A stretch of 64,000 nt of DNA from Cycas panzhihuaensis (lineage: Eukaryota > Cycadophyta), in the NCBI GenBank assembly GCA_023213395.1, contig CM041465.1, positions 209,691,741 through 209,755,740 on the forward strand, written 5' to 3'. Below the pieces are notes generated by a model that did no database searches, had not been told where the DNA came from, and was given only the letters and a program-made list of their open reading frames with translations. The first letter of the stretch is position 1, and each line of letters begins with the position of its first letter. This document shows positions 34,801 to 47,590 of the stretch, piece by piece. A program made the translations under genes and the position numbers.

Positions 34801-35123
34801 TTTAAAAAATGGAGATAGAGTGGAGCATATATCAAATAATCAAGCCACTGTATTGCATGAGCATAAATAGAGTATTACAGTCAATCCATTGTTGAGAGTA
34901 TATATAACTTTCTAAACGAAGGTGGTGTCAAAAGAAACCAGGGTTTGTCACCCCAGTAAAGATATAGTTTAAGGGAGGAGGGAAATGTCCTCAACCTCTA
35001 AAACTTAAAATATAATAAAATAATGTTTAATTAAAGTAACTTTAACCTTACCTTACTTACCTTCACATGTGTGCACTCACATGTCAAATGGTGGGAGTGG
35101 GGTGACGAATATTAACCCTAACA
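34801..35123 (-). repeat. 3' LTR of element D
   Basis: 323 bp, matching 39530-39827 except for about 25 extra bases near 34955-34985. Right edge CCCTAACA. On the minus strand it starts TGTTAGGGTTAATATTCG. Confidence 0.8.
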
Positions 35124-35149
35124 TTCTCCCCACTTAATGGTCATCACAA

Positions 35150-35850
35150 ATATCTTCATTTTTTCATGAACTTGTGGTACTTGAACTTGAAAAAAAATTT
35201 GAATGCTTGTCCTCTAGCTTTATCATCATCAACTTGCCTCATCCTTTTGGTAATGTGTATCTTTTTAACATTGAGTGGTACAAATGACATCCAAGTAGGT
35301 GCAGCTTAATTTGAATGAGAATGAATGACTGCATCTTTAACTTTATTATTTATAATCTTTGTTTTATGAGTAATGATCATGTCCAAGTGTTTCTCATAAG
35401 GTTTCTCCACCTTAAATGAAGGATAATCTTCACATGCAACAAGGCGATCGTTCATTTGATTTAAATCTTCTTCCTTAGTCTTTTCTTCACAAATAACCTA
35501 CTCTGACATCTGTCTCATATGCTTAACAATATCAAAGTTAAATTTATTTACTCCCCTATAAATATAATCTAAGGTGTTCCATATGGATTTGAAAGTTGTC
35601 ATTCCATAAACTTTAGAAAAAAACATTATCATCTATAGTGTAAAATAATATAGTTAAGGCTTTATTATCCTTTTTTATGTGCTCTTTAGTATTAAGTTCA
35701 TATCCGTTTTGTAGATATCTCCAAAGATGATTTGTGATAAAGTAAGTTTGTATTATTTTACGCCATTATTAAAAATCATGGCCATCAAATATAGGAAATC
35801 ATATTTGATTTAGATTCATTACCATTTGTATAGAAAACTTTAGTACATAA
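35150..35850 (-). pseudogene. Gag remnant of element D
   Basis: Minus-strand translation shows LWRYLQNGYE followed by KKDNKALTILFYTIDDNVF and, after a frameshift, KVYGMTTFKSIWNTLDYIYRG (complement of about 35540-35720). This is the copia gag UBN2-type pattern (KD-x-KAL-x-x-I...D-x-x-F...A-x-x-x-W-x-x-L...Y-x-G). The upstream DUF4219-like opening (about 35800-35850) has a weak F-x-G match. After it a charged region runs to the purine tract. No CCHC knuckle seen. Several stops. Confidence 0.75.
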
Positions 35851-36489
35851 TAATAAAGAAAAGAGAATTTCAAATAGATAAAACCTTAAATGATTTCAAT
35901 ACGAATACAAGTAGATAATAAAGATATTCCAAAAAGAATGTAAGCAAAGGTCAATAAGTTATCAATGATGTGGTCTTTCCAATAACTTCTAAGAAAATGA
36001 TGTAATCCCTTTAAAAATGAAATGTTCTAAAATAAAGTACACTACCAACTAGATGCTACTTTTATAAGTGCAACAAATATATGAACTTTTTAATAATGAT
36101 GAATAAAGAATGCTTTCAACAAGTGTATGAACTTTTCAACAATGATGAATAAAGAATGTTTTCAACAAGTGTATGAACTTTTGAATAAAACATATACCTT
36201 TAGAAGAAATCAAAAACTTAATAAATCAATGAACTTATAATGTATAATTTCAAATACACTTTGAAATAGAATGATTATATAAGCAAACTTGCAAAGTAAC
36301 TAAGATTTTTAAATATGCAAATCTCAAATAAAACTTCTTGATGATGAAGAAATAGAAAATTAATAAAATTTAAGCTTTTGATTTTTCAAATGAATAAACA
36401 CTATCTTGAGCAAGAAAATGACCAAAATTTTTAATGTAAGATGAATAATTATTACTTTGTGACCACAATGAGAATTTATGAGATAGAAA

Positions 36490-36494
<5 letters not shown>

Positions 36495-36547
<53 letters not shown>
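36495..36547. repeat. (AT)n microsatellite, about 26 units
   Basis: Uninterrupted alternating AT. A frame encoding YIYI runs through it and is an artefact of the repeat. Confidence 0.98.
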
Positions 36548-36551
<4 letters not shown>

Positions 36552-38205
36552 TATTCTTTAGAAAGATGAAAAAATATAAGGAATAAACTTCCAAAATAGA
36601 GAATTGTACCTGCTTTAGTATGGAGGACCACTTAACTTGTTGCTCATCTTAGGTGTACGTGATCGATCTTCTACTACAAATTATTTTAGAAGAAACTATA
36701 TAAAAACCAAATAAAATCTTAAAACATGTATCATGAGTAATCAATAAGGTAAATAAAACTTAGTTATAAGAAAGAACTCCTTAAAGGGTTAAGAGGACAA
36801 TCCTATTAGGATAAATCAAATGCTCAACTTGATTAGATTCAAAGCTATACTAAACAATATCAACATAAGATAAGATTATACCATATTGAAGAGTAATAAA
36901 ATATCTATCCAATGGATTTGATCGTTTGGAAAATGATTTCCTGCAATTCAAGATTTTAATGCATAAGTGAAATGACCCCTTTTTGGGGCTTAACGAGAGC
37001 TAGGCGACTCAAAAGGTCATGAACTACTAATAAGATCTTATAAAATAATGTAGAAATGATCAAATATAAACTAAAGAGCTTCTTAATATACTTTGAGTCA
37101 ATAAACTTAAGAAATAATGTGTAAAAATATATAATAATGATAAACTATGAGCTTTTATGTACCTTAACTTTGTCTACTTTGAATGCCTACAAGAAAACTT
37201 CAAAACTTATAAATAAATATGTCAGTTCAAAGAGAAATGAGTTAGCTTACCAACTAAACTAATGGATTTGAAATCTAGTATTAAACAGAAAAGCTATATC
37301 AGAAATAGTAAAAGGTACTTTTTATGTTAATAACTTAAAAGCTTGAGGAAAAAAGTAATTGACTTTAACTCATTAAAATTAGGTCAAATCAGCTCCAAAG
37401 GTAGCAAATAACTAGTCTAAACTATAACCCACAAAATTCTAGACATAAAAGGATAGGTTTCATCAGAAACTAGTACCCCAGTGAAAAGATAGTACAAAAA
37501 AGAGCCAAGTACCCTATGTATTAAGGAAAAAAAAAAAAAAAAAAGAAAGTTTATAACCTTAAGATAACCCCTTTTAATAAACAAGCTATGGGTCACATGG
37601 GCTAATGTGATTGGGGGCTAACACCTTAAGGGAGCTAAAAACTTAACAAAGGAATTTAAAAATTTATAAAGAACATTTAAATTCTTTTAACTAAGGTAAT
37701 ATTGAACCAAATCTTATAATGTCAATTAAACACGAATAATGTTGTTTAACGGCTGAGGTGATTTTCAACTAACTGAATTATAGAAAAGTAGATGGCAAGG
37801 CTTCAAATCTTCATGCAGATGAGGGGTTCCAACACCTTAAGTAACAATCAATCTAAAAAGATTGAGGAAACAAGGATTTGATCATGTTAACCAATGATGA
37901 AAGCGAATAACACTAATATGCTGAATTCAAATAACAAACTACGTAGTTGAACATAGGTAAAACGATGACTAAAAGTTGATAGAATCGATCAAGCAAGATG
38001 TAGACGAAGGGGTTGATGAGGCTACCACATAGATCTGTCCATATTAAAATGGAAAGAAGGAGGACGCTAAAGGACGATGATAATGCAGAGCAAATAGAGG
38101 AGAACAATGAAGAAAAAATTGATCAATTTAATCAAAATATAGATTGAAGAGGGTGCGGGGGGGAATACCAGTAAACACTCGATTCAAAGCCAAAAAATGA
38201 GGAAA

Positions 38206-38330
<125 letters not shown>

Positions 38331-39509
38331 TTATGAAAAAAAATGTAGACGGTGGCTAACCAGAGAGCACAATAATAATATAAAGATAGAAATGATTGCT
38401 CACACTCCAAATCTAAGATGAGATAGACCCACAAGAGGCGCCCAATTAAATATAACTAGAATGTGCAATTTTTTTTTTTTAAATTTTAAGAAAAATAATA
38501 AAATAATAAAGAACCTAAGAAACACAAGCCTAAGATGATTTTGGAGGTAGGATCTCACCAATGAAGAGATAGAATCTGACAAAACTGGAGGAGTATCTTA
38601 ATATAGTTGATGGAAAGATTCTTATCAAATTTCATGACAAACAGAAGCTTATGCACAGAGAATGAAGCTCTAGATCCCAAGGAGGTTGTACGCCTTTATG
38701 GAGACTATACGGCCCAAGAAATGCTTAAAATTAGACTGAACTTGCTTGGTCTATCTTGTATTAGACCTGCACCGCTATCACACAAAAAAACTGATGAAAA
38801 AAGAAGCCAAAACAAGCAAAGAAGAGAAGGGGTAGTGGGTTTTATTGTAAAAAAAAAAGCTGAGCTTCCAGGAGGGAGATCTCTTTGTTAGAGCATCAAA
38901 AATTAAAATCGTCAAATTTAATACAGAGCTAACTCAAAGAGCTTCGAAATGACTGGTGATTTGCTAGGGTTTCATTCATTGTGGAGACTACACCAACCTG
39001 TAAAAGCATAAGTTCCTTGCCAAACCTTAAAAAAATGGTGAATAGATAATAAAATCTTATAAAATATCAAATGAAATCTCAGTATAACTTCTCCAAAAAC
39101 TTGTTGGGTTGAATATATAGCAATTATTACATAGATCTAAAAAATATTGAGTAAATAGACTAAATACACTAAAAATAGCCTAATATTTAACAAAATCTGT
39201 AAAACTTATTAATAGAAACTTTGTAAAATGATAAGATCTTAAATATTTTACTGATTGTGGCTGTGATCCTACATAAATCTATGAAAATATGGGTTATTTT
39301 GTAAATATAAATTAGAAATAATCAAATTTTTAATGAAAAATAACATAAGAAACTACTAATAAGCTTTATAGAAAATGAATAGAACTAATATTTGACTTAC
39401 TGTGAGTAGATCTACTTTAGAAACTAATGGATCTTCTTACTCTCAAAAAATGACTTCAACGGGCCAAAATCTGAGCTCTAATACTAAATCAAGAAGTTGG
39501 AACATGGAT

Positions 39510-39521
39510 GCTTTGATACCA
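39510..39521 (-). other. Primer-binding site of element D
   Basis: The minus strand reads TGGTATCAAAGC, one mismatch from TGGTATCAGAGC. It lies eight bases from the LTR edge, a little further than in elements A to C. Confidence 0.8.
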
Positions 39522-39529
39522 AACAAAGG

Positions 39530-39827
39530 TTTGAAAAATGGAGATAGAGCGGAGTATATATCAAATAATCAAGCCATTGCATTGCATGAGCATAAATAAA
39601 GTATTACTGTCAATCCATTGTTGAGAGCATATACAACTTTCCAAAAGAAGGTGGTGTTAAAAGACACCAAGATTTGTCACCCCAGGAAACCTCCTCAACC
39701 TCTAAAATTTAAAATATAATAAAATAATGCTTAACTAAAGTAACTTTAACCTTACCTTACTTACCTTCATACGTGTGCACTCACATGTGTAAATGGTGGG
39801 AGTGGGTGATGAACATTAACCCCAACA
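39530..39827 (-). repeat. 5' LTR of element D
   Basis: 298 bp. It ends at the right with CCCCAACA, giving TGTTGGGG on the minus strand. The left edge TTTGAAAAATGG is set by the end of similarity to the other copy. Confidence 0.8.
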
Positions 39828-39832
39828 AAAGA

Positions 39833-42290
39833 GCTAACCAAAGCTCAAGAATCTACTTTAAATAAGTAATAACTTGTAAAAGTGAGCTCTAAAAAGTTCT
39901 AGATTCTATATGAACAAATGCTTATATAGACAAAATTGGCTAATAATTTTATTAAAATACTATGGTATTATATGTACATAGATTTCTCCCATAGTTTAGG
40001 ATCTCAAAATTAGTAAATTAGGAAAAAAATCTTAGATTTTAGGTGAAAATTAGTCTTAAAAAAAATGTAAATGGTTCTATGACAAATCAATGAAACATTA
40101 CAATAAGCACGTGACACAATAATATTTCAGAGAAAGTACCATGTTAGAAACTATCATAGTTGACATAGCACTATGATTTATTAACATGGCACTATAACTT
40201 ATTAGAGTATATGCTACATTGAAAAGCTATCTTAATTAACATGGCACAATGAATTTCAACATAATATTACAACTTGTTAGTGCATATGCTACATTACAAG
40301 TTGACTTAATTAATATGATATCATGATTAAGCAACATGGCACCATAGTTAATGCTAAAATTTATAGTAGTAATAGACCAATCATTATGATATTAGATTAC
40401 AATGATCAAAGAAAAAGCTAAAAAAAGAAGTAGAAAAGTCCTAAAAAGAGCTTGAAAAATAAAAAAATAAAAAGGTAGTAAGAGCCATATATATTTAAAA
40501 CTAGTTAATCTCAGTTACTATGTGGTTGAGTATTTAATTTCTAATTATATATACCTTTTTAGATAGGGGAATAATCACAAGTTGTTCATGTTGTAATAAT
40601 TCCAAATTACTTAAAACAAGAAATAGTTAGAATAAAATAACTAGTCACTTTGAAGGTCGAAGCATTAGGAAACACTTGTTCTCTTAGTGGTGAAAGTTAT
40701 TAGATAATTGACATAAGATCCTAATAGTTGTTGACCTATTGTAGCTATAAATAATATGATATAATTTGTTAAACTAGATCATCTACCTCTATATTTTAGG
40801 CTTTAGGGATATGGCATATCTAGACATATGGCAACTATGCAAGTACTTACTAGCTAAGTTTATAAACACTTATAATTATAAGTTAAGAGTTAGACAAGTA
40901 CTAATCATGTAGGATTAGTAAAAGGGAATTAATACAAAGTACTATATCTATGATTTGGCCATAAATATCATCTTAAAGTGCTTTATGATGATAATGCACT
41001 TATCCAAGTTATTGGTGGTACAAGGAAGAAATAATCATGTACTCGTGACAACATGACCTATGAGAGTTTATATAATTGAAGACATAATAAAAGGCTTAGA
41101 GTTTTCTTAACTTCTCGCATTAGTATGGATAACAAATTCGATGGAATATAACACACTTCAAAAGGATATATTAGAGGATTACTTGATAAATAAAAGAAAG
41201 ATGAGAAATAATAAGGAGAAAAATGGTTGATGAAAACTTGCTTTAGACTGGAGGAGGGCATTCATAAGTAGCTGTGGGTATTGTTGAGTAAAATCTAAAG
41301 TAAGATTGAGTTCATACATAGGTCACACTAGACTTGAGTAATGCCGATCCCAAGATTCTTAAAAGACATATCTAATTAAAACCTATATTATAGACCAATA
41401 GGTTAAGATAAGGCCGTCACATAACCTAATCAATATGATACTATTATTAAGTTCTTAAACCTCTTATTTATTCCTTAATCCTTTTTACCAAATAAGATTT
41501 GATCAATGTAGGAGCCTTACAACATATAAGCAGGATCCAAGGTCATAGAAAGATGCACATGATTCAAATCTAAATTACTAAAGTGGTAGGTAGGGACAAG
41601 GTTATTACGACTTGCCCTAGATGCTAAGATAATGAGTATGTGGCAATGGATTTTAGGATCAAAATAAATATTGCCTTATGAATGCTCCTTTAAATAGAGT
41701 TTATAATTTGGTAAAATGGCTGAAATATTTGATCTCCTAATTGACCCTAGGATACTAGTGATGTTCAAAACTAAAAGTCTCTTGATCACTATCTTGTGAG
41801 TATAAGGATGTGATGGAAAGGGAAAAATGGAAAGGGGTAACATCAATTATTGAGTTAATTAAGGGTATATCTATACTGGTGCTAGGGTTTTAATAAAACT
41901 CAAGTTAGTTATGATGTAAATGTAGAGTTATTTCATTGTGGGGACGTGTAGGAATTTAGGATCACTTAAAGTAACAGTTCATGGAGTCAACTTTTACATC
42001 AAGGGTCAAAAGGCTAAAAAGGGAAAAAATTTAAGGATCCTAGCTCAAAATGGAAACTTTTGACTATAAATATTAACATGTTTGATGACCCTCATACTAG
42101 AACCCCTCTATATGCGCTTGCTCAAATTTTATATGAGGGCCATTGATGATGAGGCTGGACACTCAATGTGATCTTGATGATTCCTAGACTTGCATATATG
42201 CTTGAAACTTATAGAAGCATAATAGTAGAGGGGAAAAATTAAACCAGAGAAAAAATAAAAAGAAAACAAAATTTTTATTATTTCTTCTCT
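39833..42290. other. Decayed noncoding sequence
   Basis: No gene recognised. It includes the second copy of the dispersed repeat (40495-40670) and a locally repeated phrase (AACATGGCAC, CATAGCACTATGA) at about 40150-40350. Stops in all frames. Confidence 0.5.
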
Positions 42291-42299
42291 TTTTAATTT

Positions 42300-43400
42300 T
42301 TGTTATTACAAAAGAAAGTGTAACTAGTTTATCCTTATCACAGAGTACAACTAATAATTTAGAATCATGTTAGAGTTCCACTAGTTTATACTTATTACAA
42401 AGTATAGTTCCCTTAAGTGATTGACTTGGAGGGAATTACAGTTTATGCTTATTATAGGTTGTAATTGGTTTATACTCATTATAGAGTATAGTACACCTAA
42501 GTGACTTGCTTAAGGGGAGTTATAGTTTATACCTATCATAAGGTTTAGCTAGTTTATACTCATTGTAGAGTTTAGTTATTCTACACTCATTATAGAGTGC
42601 TTAATTTAGGAGGAAACATGGTGTAATAGACAATAGAGGTATCTCACCCAAGTTTGAGGAAAGCTATAAGGAAGGATTAAAAACTATTAACATAAGTCTG
42701 GGGTTAGTTGGTTTATCTAGTGAATGAGGTTATCAAATAAAGCAATAAGTGTTGAGCCTATATGAACAATTCTTGAATCTTATTGATCACCTTTATAAGA
42801 GACAAACAATATTTAAGAAGCATTCATAAAAGATATAATACAAATATATACCAATACTAGGTAAATCTAGTTAGCTAATATTTGTGTGATACTTACTAGA
42901 GGAATTTGCTTATCATTGAATAAACCATAATAACCTATCAAATGAGAAATGGGTCTCCAAAGCATGCAAGATTCTACTTGGAATGACATTTAGTTGTAAA
43001 AATACTTTAGGATTTCATAACCCCACTAAGTTCCTTTACAACCCTAAATTCCTATGTGGTTCTATCTTTCCATGTAGTTTTCCTTTCCCTTGATATCATC
43101 ACTTTCTATTTTCTCTTAATTCATATTATCTTTTAAAGGGTCAACTAGTTTATAATTTTTACAAACTGCAAGTGATAGTTTAGGCTTGTGTCAAAGTTAA
43201 GTTAGTTTATACTTGTTACAAAGTATAAGTATGGCCCAAAGTGAGTAACTTGAGGAGGAGGAGTTTAACCTCTTTATAGAGGGCAGTGTAGTGTGAGCTT
43301 ATTTTCATGTCAGAGCTTAGTTAGTTTATATTCATTACAAATTATATTGTAGTTTAAGCTTATTGTGAAGTATGTCATTTAGAAGATCAAGCTCTAGGCT
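42300..43400. repeat. Irregular tandem repeats with TAGTTTATACTCATTATAGAGTA motif
   Basis: Units containing TAGTTTATACTCATTATAGAGTA or close variants recur at least six times between 42325 and 42605, and again near 43195 and 43320, with unequal spacers. The reverse complement matches the GAGTATAAACTA units at 20118-20190. Read on the minus strand, these repeats lie downstream of the gypsy protease at 45.3-45.6 kb, as expected for a 3' untranslated repeat region of a Tat-lineage gypsy element. Confidence 0.65.
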
Positions 43401-45250
43401 TTCTAGGGTAGCTAGATTGTAAGCTCCATTATTTAGGGTAGCTAGATTTGACATGCCTCAAGGTAGCTATATTTATAATGAATACAAACTCCAAATGAGT
43501 AATAAACAACCTATAAATTGGATTTATATGGCTTCCAACATGATTGGAAACATCTCCACTCCTTGATGCTTCAAATCCATACTTCTAACTAGTGCTTAAA
43601 TCACTCATGAATTAAGAATTTTTACTCCAACATGTAATGGCTTCCTCTAAAAAGATATAGACACAAATTTTAAGGTATATATGATTTAAAAAGCACGTGA
43701 AGATAAGTGACTAATAATTGTGATCCTAACCCAAGTCTTATTGGGAAGAATATAATCTTAATTATGAATCACTATATCTCTAACAAATCATAGTGTACCA
43801 TGTTATCATTCCCAATGGCATTTCATTTAATACACAATGGATCTCAAAGACTGCCTCTCAACATCAAATGATTAGATTTAAATTTAAATAATAGAATATC
43901 CTCTTTAGAAGGAGAGTATATTTTACTAAGAAAAGGTAACTTTCCCAAAATACCCCTATGACTTTTTCATTCATATGGCTCTTAAAACCCATGGTAAAAG
44001 GAATTATAATATGTATTATGTATAACATAAGGCCTTAAAACCTTAGTTTATATATTTTTAATATCACCCACAATATTTCAATTGCTGTAGCTCCCTCTTT
44101 AAACAACACACATCCATAATCAACCCCATAGTTGATGCATGAGCCATAACCTCATACATACGTGAAATAGATTAAAAGCAGTCACATGATCTATGCAAAG
44201 ATGCCCATGACTCTCTCACTATTATATAACATCATACCATGACACACAACTATAAGTATAACTATCCCACTAATATAAATGGACCAACAACCTTCAAATA
44301 AGAGAATTAACTCTGAAACAAACATCTAAATATTTATATATAGTAGAATGCATTTCCACATCATAAACATAGGCTAAACAACTCCTTAAACAAATCCAAT
44401 CATATCTATGGAATGTGTTAACAACCTCTTTACTATCCAAGCATAAGATTTCATGCCCAACATATCAAAATGACCTTTAAATAGAGACCAACACTTTAAG
44501 AATAATCCCAACACATTCCATCGCTATTAGGTCACCCTTAAATATGGTTTAAAAAATAATTAGAGTGCCCAACTTACCCAAATAGCCCCAAAAGGCTTCA
44601 ACACTAGCCCAACACGGTCTAAATAGTGCCCAACACTAATTTATGATCATAAATAGAGGTAAAATCTTATTGATAGGTGAATTTGACTTGATTAATCACC
44701 ACTACATCACTATAACTCTCTTTTAGTAATTAGAGAAAATTAGAATTACCCTAAACAAGGCTCTCATTAGCATTACCATATAACATTTGATCTTATCACT
44801 TCCACCCAATTGTAGCCTTAGTTATCTACATCTGTTCAACTCTATTACCATGTGAAAAACTATGAAACATAAATTATGTATTTCTAAACAACCATGGTCT
44901 TAATCATATATATGTAAGCACACATGAAAGAGCACGTTACATAATACAAATGTTTATATAGAAAAACCTACTCAAGATAAAAGCTACATAACAATAATGG
45001 CTGACTATAATTCTTCCAAACTTGATTACTACATCCTTCTTAATATGGTTTACCTGTATTATAAATGCCACCTAGGGGTTTATATAACATCCTAAATAGT
45101 GCATTAATTAATGGTTACAATTTCTATTATTCATGCCCTTTGGCTTAATATTAATTAATTACCACTTAGAATTAACCATAAATAATTAACTTAAACTATC
45201 ACTTTAATAGAGGATCTAACTCTTTATTATCATGAATTATCTCTACTAAG
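43401..45250. other. Decayed noncoding sequence between gypsy protease and tandem repeats
   Basis: AT-rich. No RT, integrase or RNase H motif is found on either strand although a gypsy pol would be expected here, so the pol region has been deleted or replaced. Confidence 0.5.
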
Positions 45251-45256
45251 GGATTA

Positions 45257-45598
45257 GAGTATTTGTAGGGCTAAAACTTCCATATGACCACTTTTGAGTT
45301 CACCATTATAGAAAAAATATAGTTCACCAAATAAAGAGAAGTAAACTGCTAACATCTAGTTTAACTAGGGTCCACCTAGTAACATATTATATTCTAAGTT
45401 AAGGTTGATGATAATAATCTTAGTCATGATTATCTTACTTTCTAAGATTAGGGATAAATCTAATCTCTTAATGGGAACCTTTTGGATCTTATCGTACCCT
45501 TGAAGTACCTAATTGATAGGCTCAAATATAGAAATCTTTAGAGATTCTAAAAGTTTGAGAGCTATGATATTAATGGAGGTCCCTAAATTAATAATGTA
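45257..45598 (-). pseudogene. Ty3/gypsy retropepsin relic
   Basis: One minus-strand frame of about 113 residues, with three stops, reads INLGTSINIIALKLLESL, then VLQGYDKIQKVPIKRLDLSLILESK, IIIINLNLEYNMLLGGP*LN, and AVYFSLFGELYFFYNGEL. This follows the gypsy protease of the Tat/Athila type: D-L-G-A-S-I-N active site (Asp now Asn), a G-x-x-G strand, then Y-N-x-L-L-G-R-P-W-L and a PSSLHQ-like end. It would have processed gag-pol. The catalytic Asp-to-Asn change inactivates it. Confidence 0.8.
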
Positions 45599-45693
45599 GC
45601 TTTTTATGTTGTACTAATGGTTTAGATTTGGATATGAAAAGGAGTCATTTTATTTTAATCCTTCTCATAATTTTATTCAAGTTGAGAAGGATC

Positions 45694-46208
45694 GAGAAAC
45701 CGGTTAGCACGGACGGACTGAGGCGACGCTGAGCGACTTTGAAGGATCGCAGCTAGGGTTTTCTATAGGGACGGAGGACGAGACCCAGGCGTCTTGGACG
45801 CCATGGCGTCCTTAGAAAAGTGAAGGGGCCGGACGTCGACCTATCTTTGAGGCCCATGGGCTCGCGCTCCTTTTCTCCAAGCCCTTGTTCGAGCTATGGC
45901 GGTGGGGTAAGGTGCAGAATTGCTTGGCGGCTAGGTGTCTCCCTCTTTGGGTCAGAGATATCACTGTCTGGAGGTAGTCCTCTCTCCTCTCCTTGCTTTG
46001 CCTCTCTTTCAGTGCGGAGGCTTGTGGTCAGAAAGGACGCTTTATCTTCCCGGGGTGGCGGTCAGAGCTGGGGTCCAGAGTGACAGATAGATCGTGGCTC
46101 TGGAAAAGTACAGCAAATAGAGGAGCTGGCCCAGTAGGACTGCAAATAGATTCAGTATGTTTTTGCCCTGCTGTTTGGAGTTTTTTCTAGCTAGTTAATA
46201 AATTAATT
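45694..46208 (+). promoter_or_regulatory. 5' untranslated/promoter region of the LINE
   Basis: About 515 bp, GC-rich with many CpG relative to the window (for example around 45715-45830). LINEs carry an internal promoter in this region, so regulatory function is inferred from family knowledge. A frame at 45820-46083 shows no known domain. Confidence 0.5.
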
Positions 46209-47590
46209 ATGGAAACAAATCTTCACCTTCTAGAGCAGAACCAAAGGCCTAACTTGGATTCACAGGAAAACTTACAAAGACGTCCTGAAATCTAATGAGG
46301 AAGTATCTTTTGATTTAACCCCAGTGTACGAAGACAATAAAGTAAGACTGAAAATTCCCCTTGCATTGGTCGAGAAAATGGAGAAATTGTGGGAGTACTG
46401 CCTTGTCGGCAGGTTCTCGGGTCCCAGACTGGGTTTGGAGCCCATTAGGGTTTGGACGAGGTCAAAATGGAAAACAACGAGTAATGTAGAGGTAATAGCC
46501 ATGCCTAAGGGCTATGTGCTATTCAAATTTACATCACATGAAGATATGGCTAGCATTCTGATTAGGGCACCTTGGATGTTTGGAAGAAAGGCTTTATATC
46601 TGGAGAAATGGCACAGGGGCTTTGATCCCTCGATTCCAAAAATTAGCCAAGCCCCTATTTGGATTCAACTACCGGGGCTGCCGCTTCACCATTGGAACCA
46701 GGAGGTTTTTAATGGGGATAGCGAAGGCGGTAGGCCCCCTCCTAGCAGTCGATTCGGCAACGAAGAACAGAAGCAGGCTTATTAACGCCAGAATCTGTGC
46801 CTTGGTGAAGTTAGATAAGCCTTTATTGGATGATATCTGGATGGACCTCCCCGACGAAAGCTGGGCTCAACCTTTGCTTTACGAGATGGATCATTTTAGG
46901 TGCTCAACATGTAGGAACTTGGGACACCTGCCCCAGAAGTGCCCGGGAGTGCAACCCCCAAAAGAAGATCTTGCAGAGCCAAACAAAAAGGAGGTAGGAA
47001 AAGTAGAGGAGCAAGAATGTCCTAGCCGATTGGAGACGGCAGAAACCTCTTTTCAGATCCTAGGCTTTGATCCAAACGAGGAGGATACGTTGCTTGAGGA
47101 GGATGCCCAAACGGCTCAGATCACTGGGGTTCCAAAGGGCCTGGACGAAGTGGATAGGGCTACGGAACACCCCCCAAAGGGGGATGCTACGCCGACTCAT
47201 ATTACCTCACCTAAGCCTTGGAGGCAGTTGGAGAAAGTGGCGGACAAGGGGTCAGATTTACCCTCGCTGAGTCCAGGCCGTCTTGGGCCTAGGGATGGGG
47301 GCGGGGTCGCGGTGCTGCCTCGCCCAGAGGAATCAGGGCAGGCAACTCTTGATTCAACCCTACAAACGCCTCATAAGAAGTTGCCGGATATAGGTGCTGA
47401 GAAGCGGGTTGGAAGACCCTCGTCAAGAGTCCAAAGAGAGAAGGATTCAGCTGCCCAAGTCGATCTAGGTATGCAGAAAACTCTAAAAGAAACATTCCTT
47501 GAGGGGCCTACACTCAGATCCGGTTCAGTAGCTGGAGAGCCCCCAAAAGGGAAGGCGGCTGAGGTCTGGAAACAGAGGAAGAAGAGATGA
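46209..47590 (+). pseudogene. LINE ORF1: DUF4283 plus zinc-knuckle RNA-binding protein
   Basis: The most likely start is ATG 46209, but that frame stops at about 46294. The body runs in another frame from about 46234 to 46785 and then in a third from 46580 to 47590, so at least two frameshifts. The first part reads LVEKMEKLWEYCLVGRF, VWTRSKWKT, VIAMPKGYVLFKF, APWMFGRKALYLEKW, the DUF4283 domain of plant LINE ORF1 proteins. The second part gives the CCHC knuckle CSTCRNLGHLPQKC (about 46900-46943) and a long acidic, proline-rich tail. It would coat the LINE RNA. Its stop TGA overlaps the ORF2 ATG. Confidence 0.88.

Noticed and set aside
42300-43400. Regular-looking repeats as a CRISPR array
   Set aside because: Units and spacers are unequal and diverged, the context is plant retroelement, and no cas-like gene is present.
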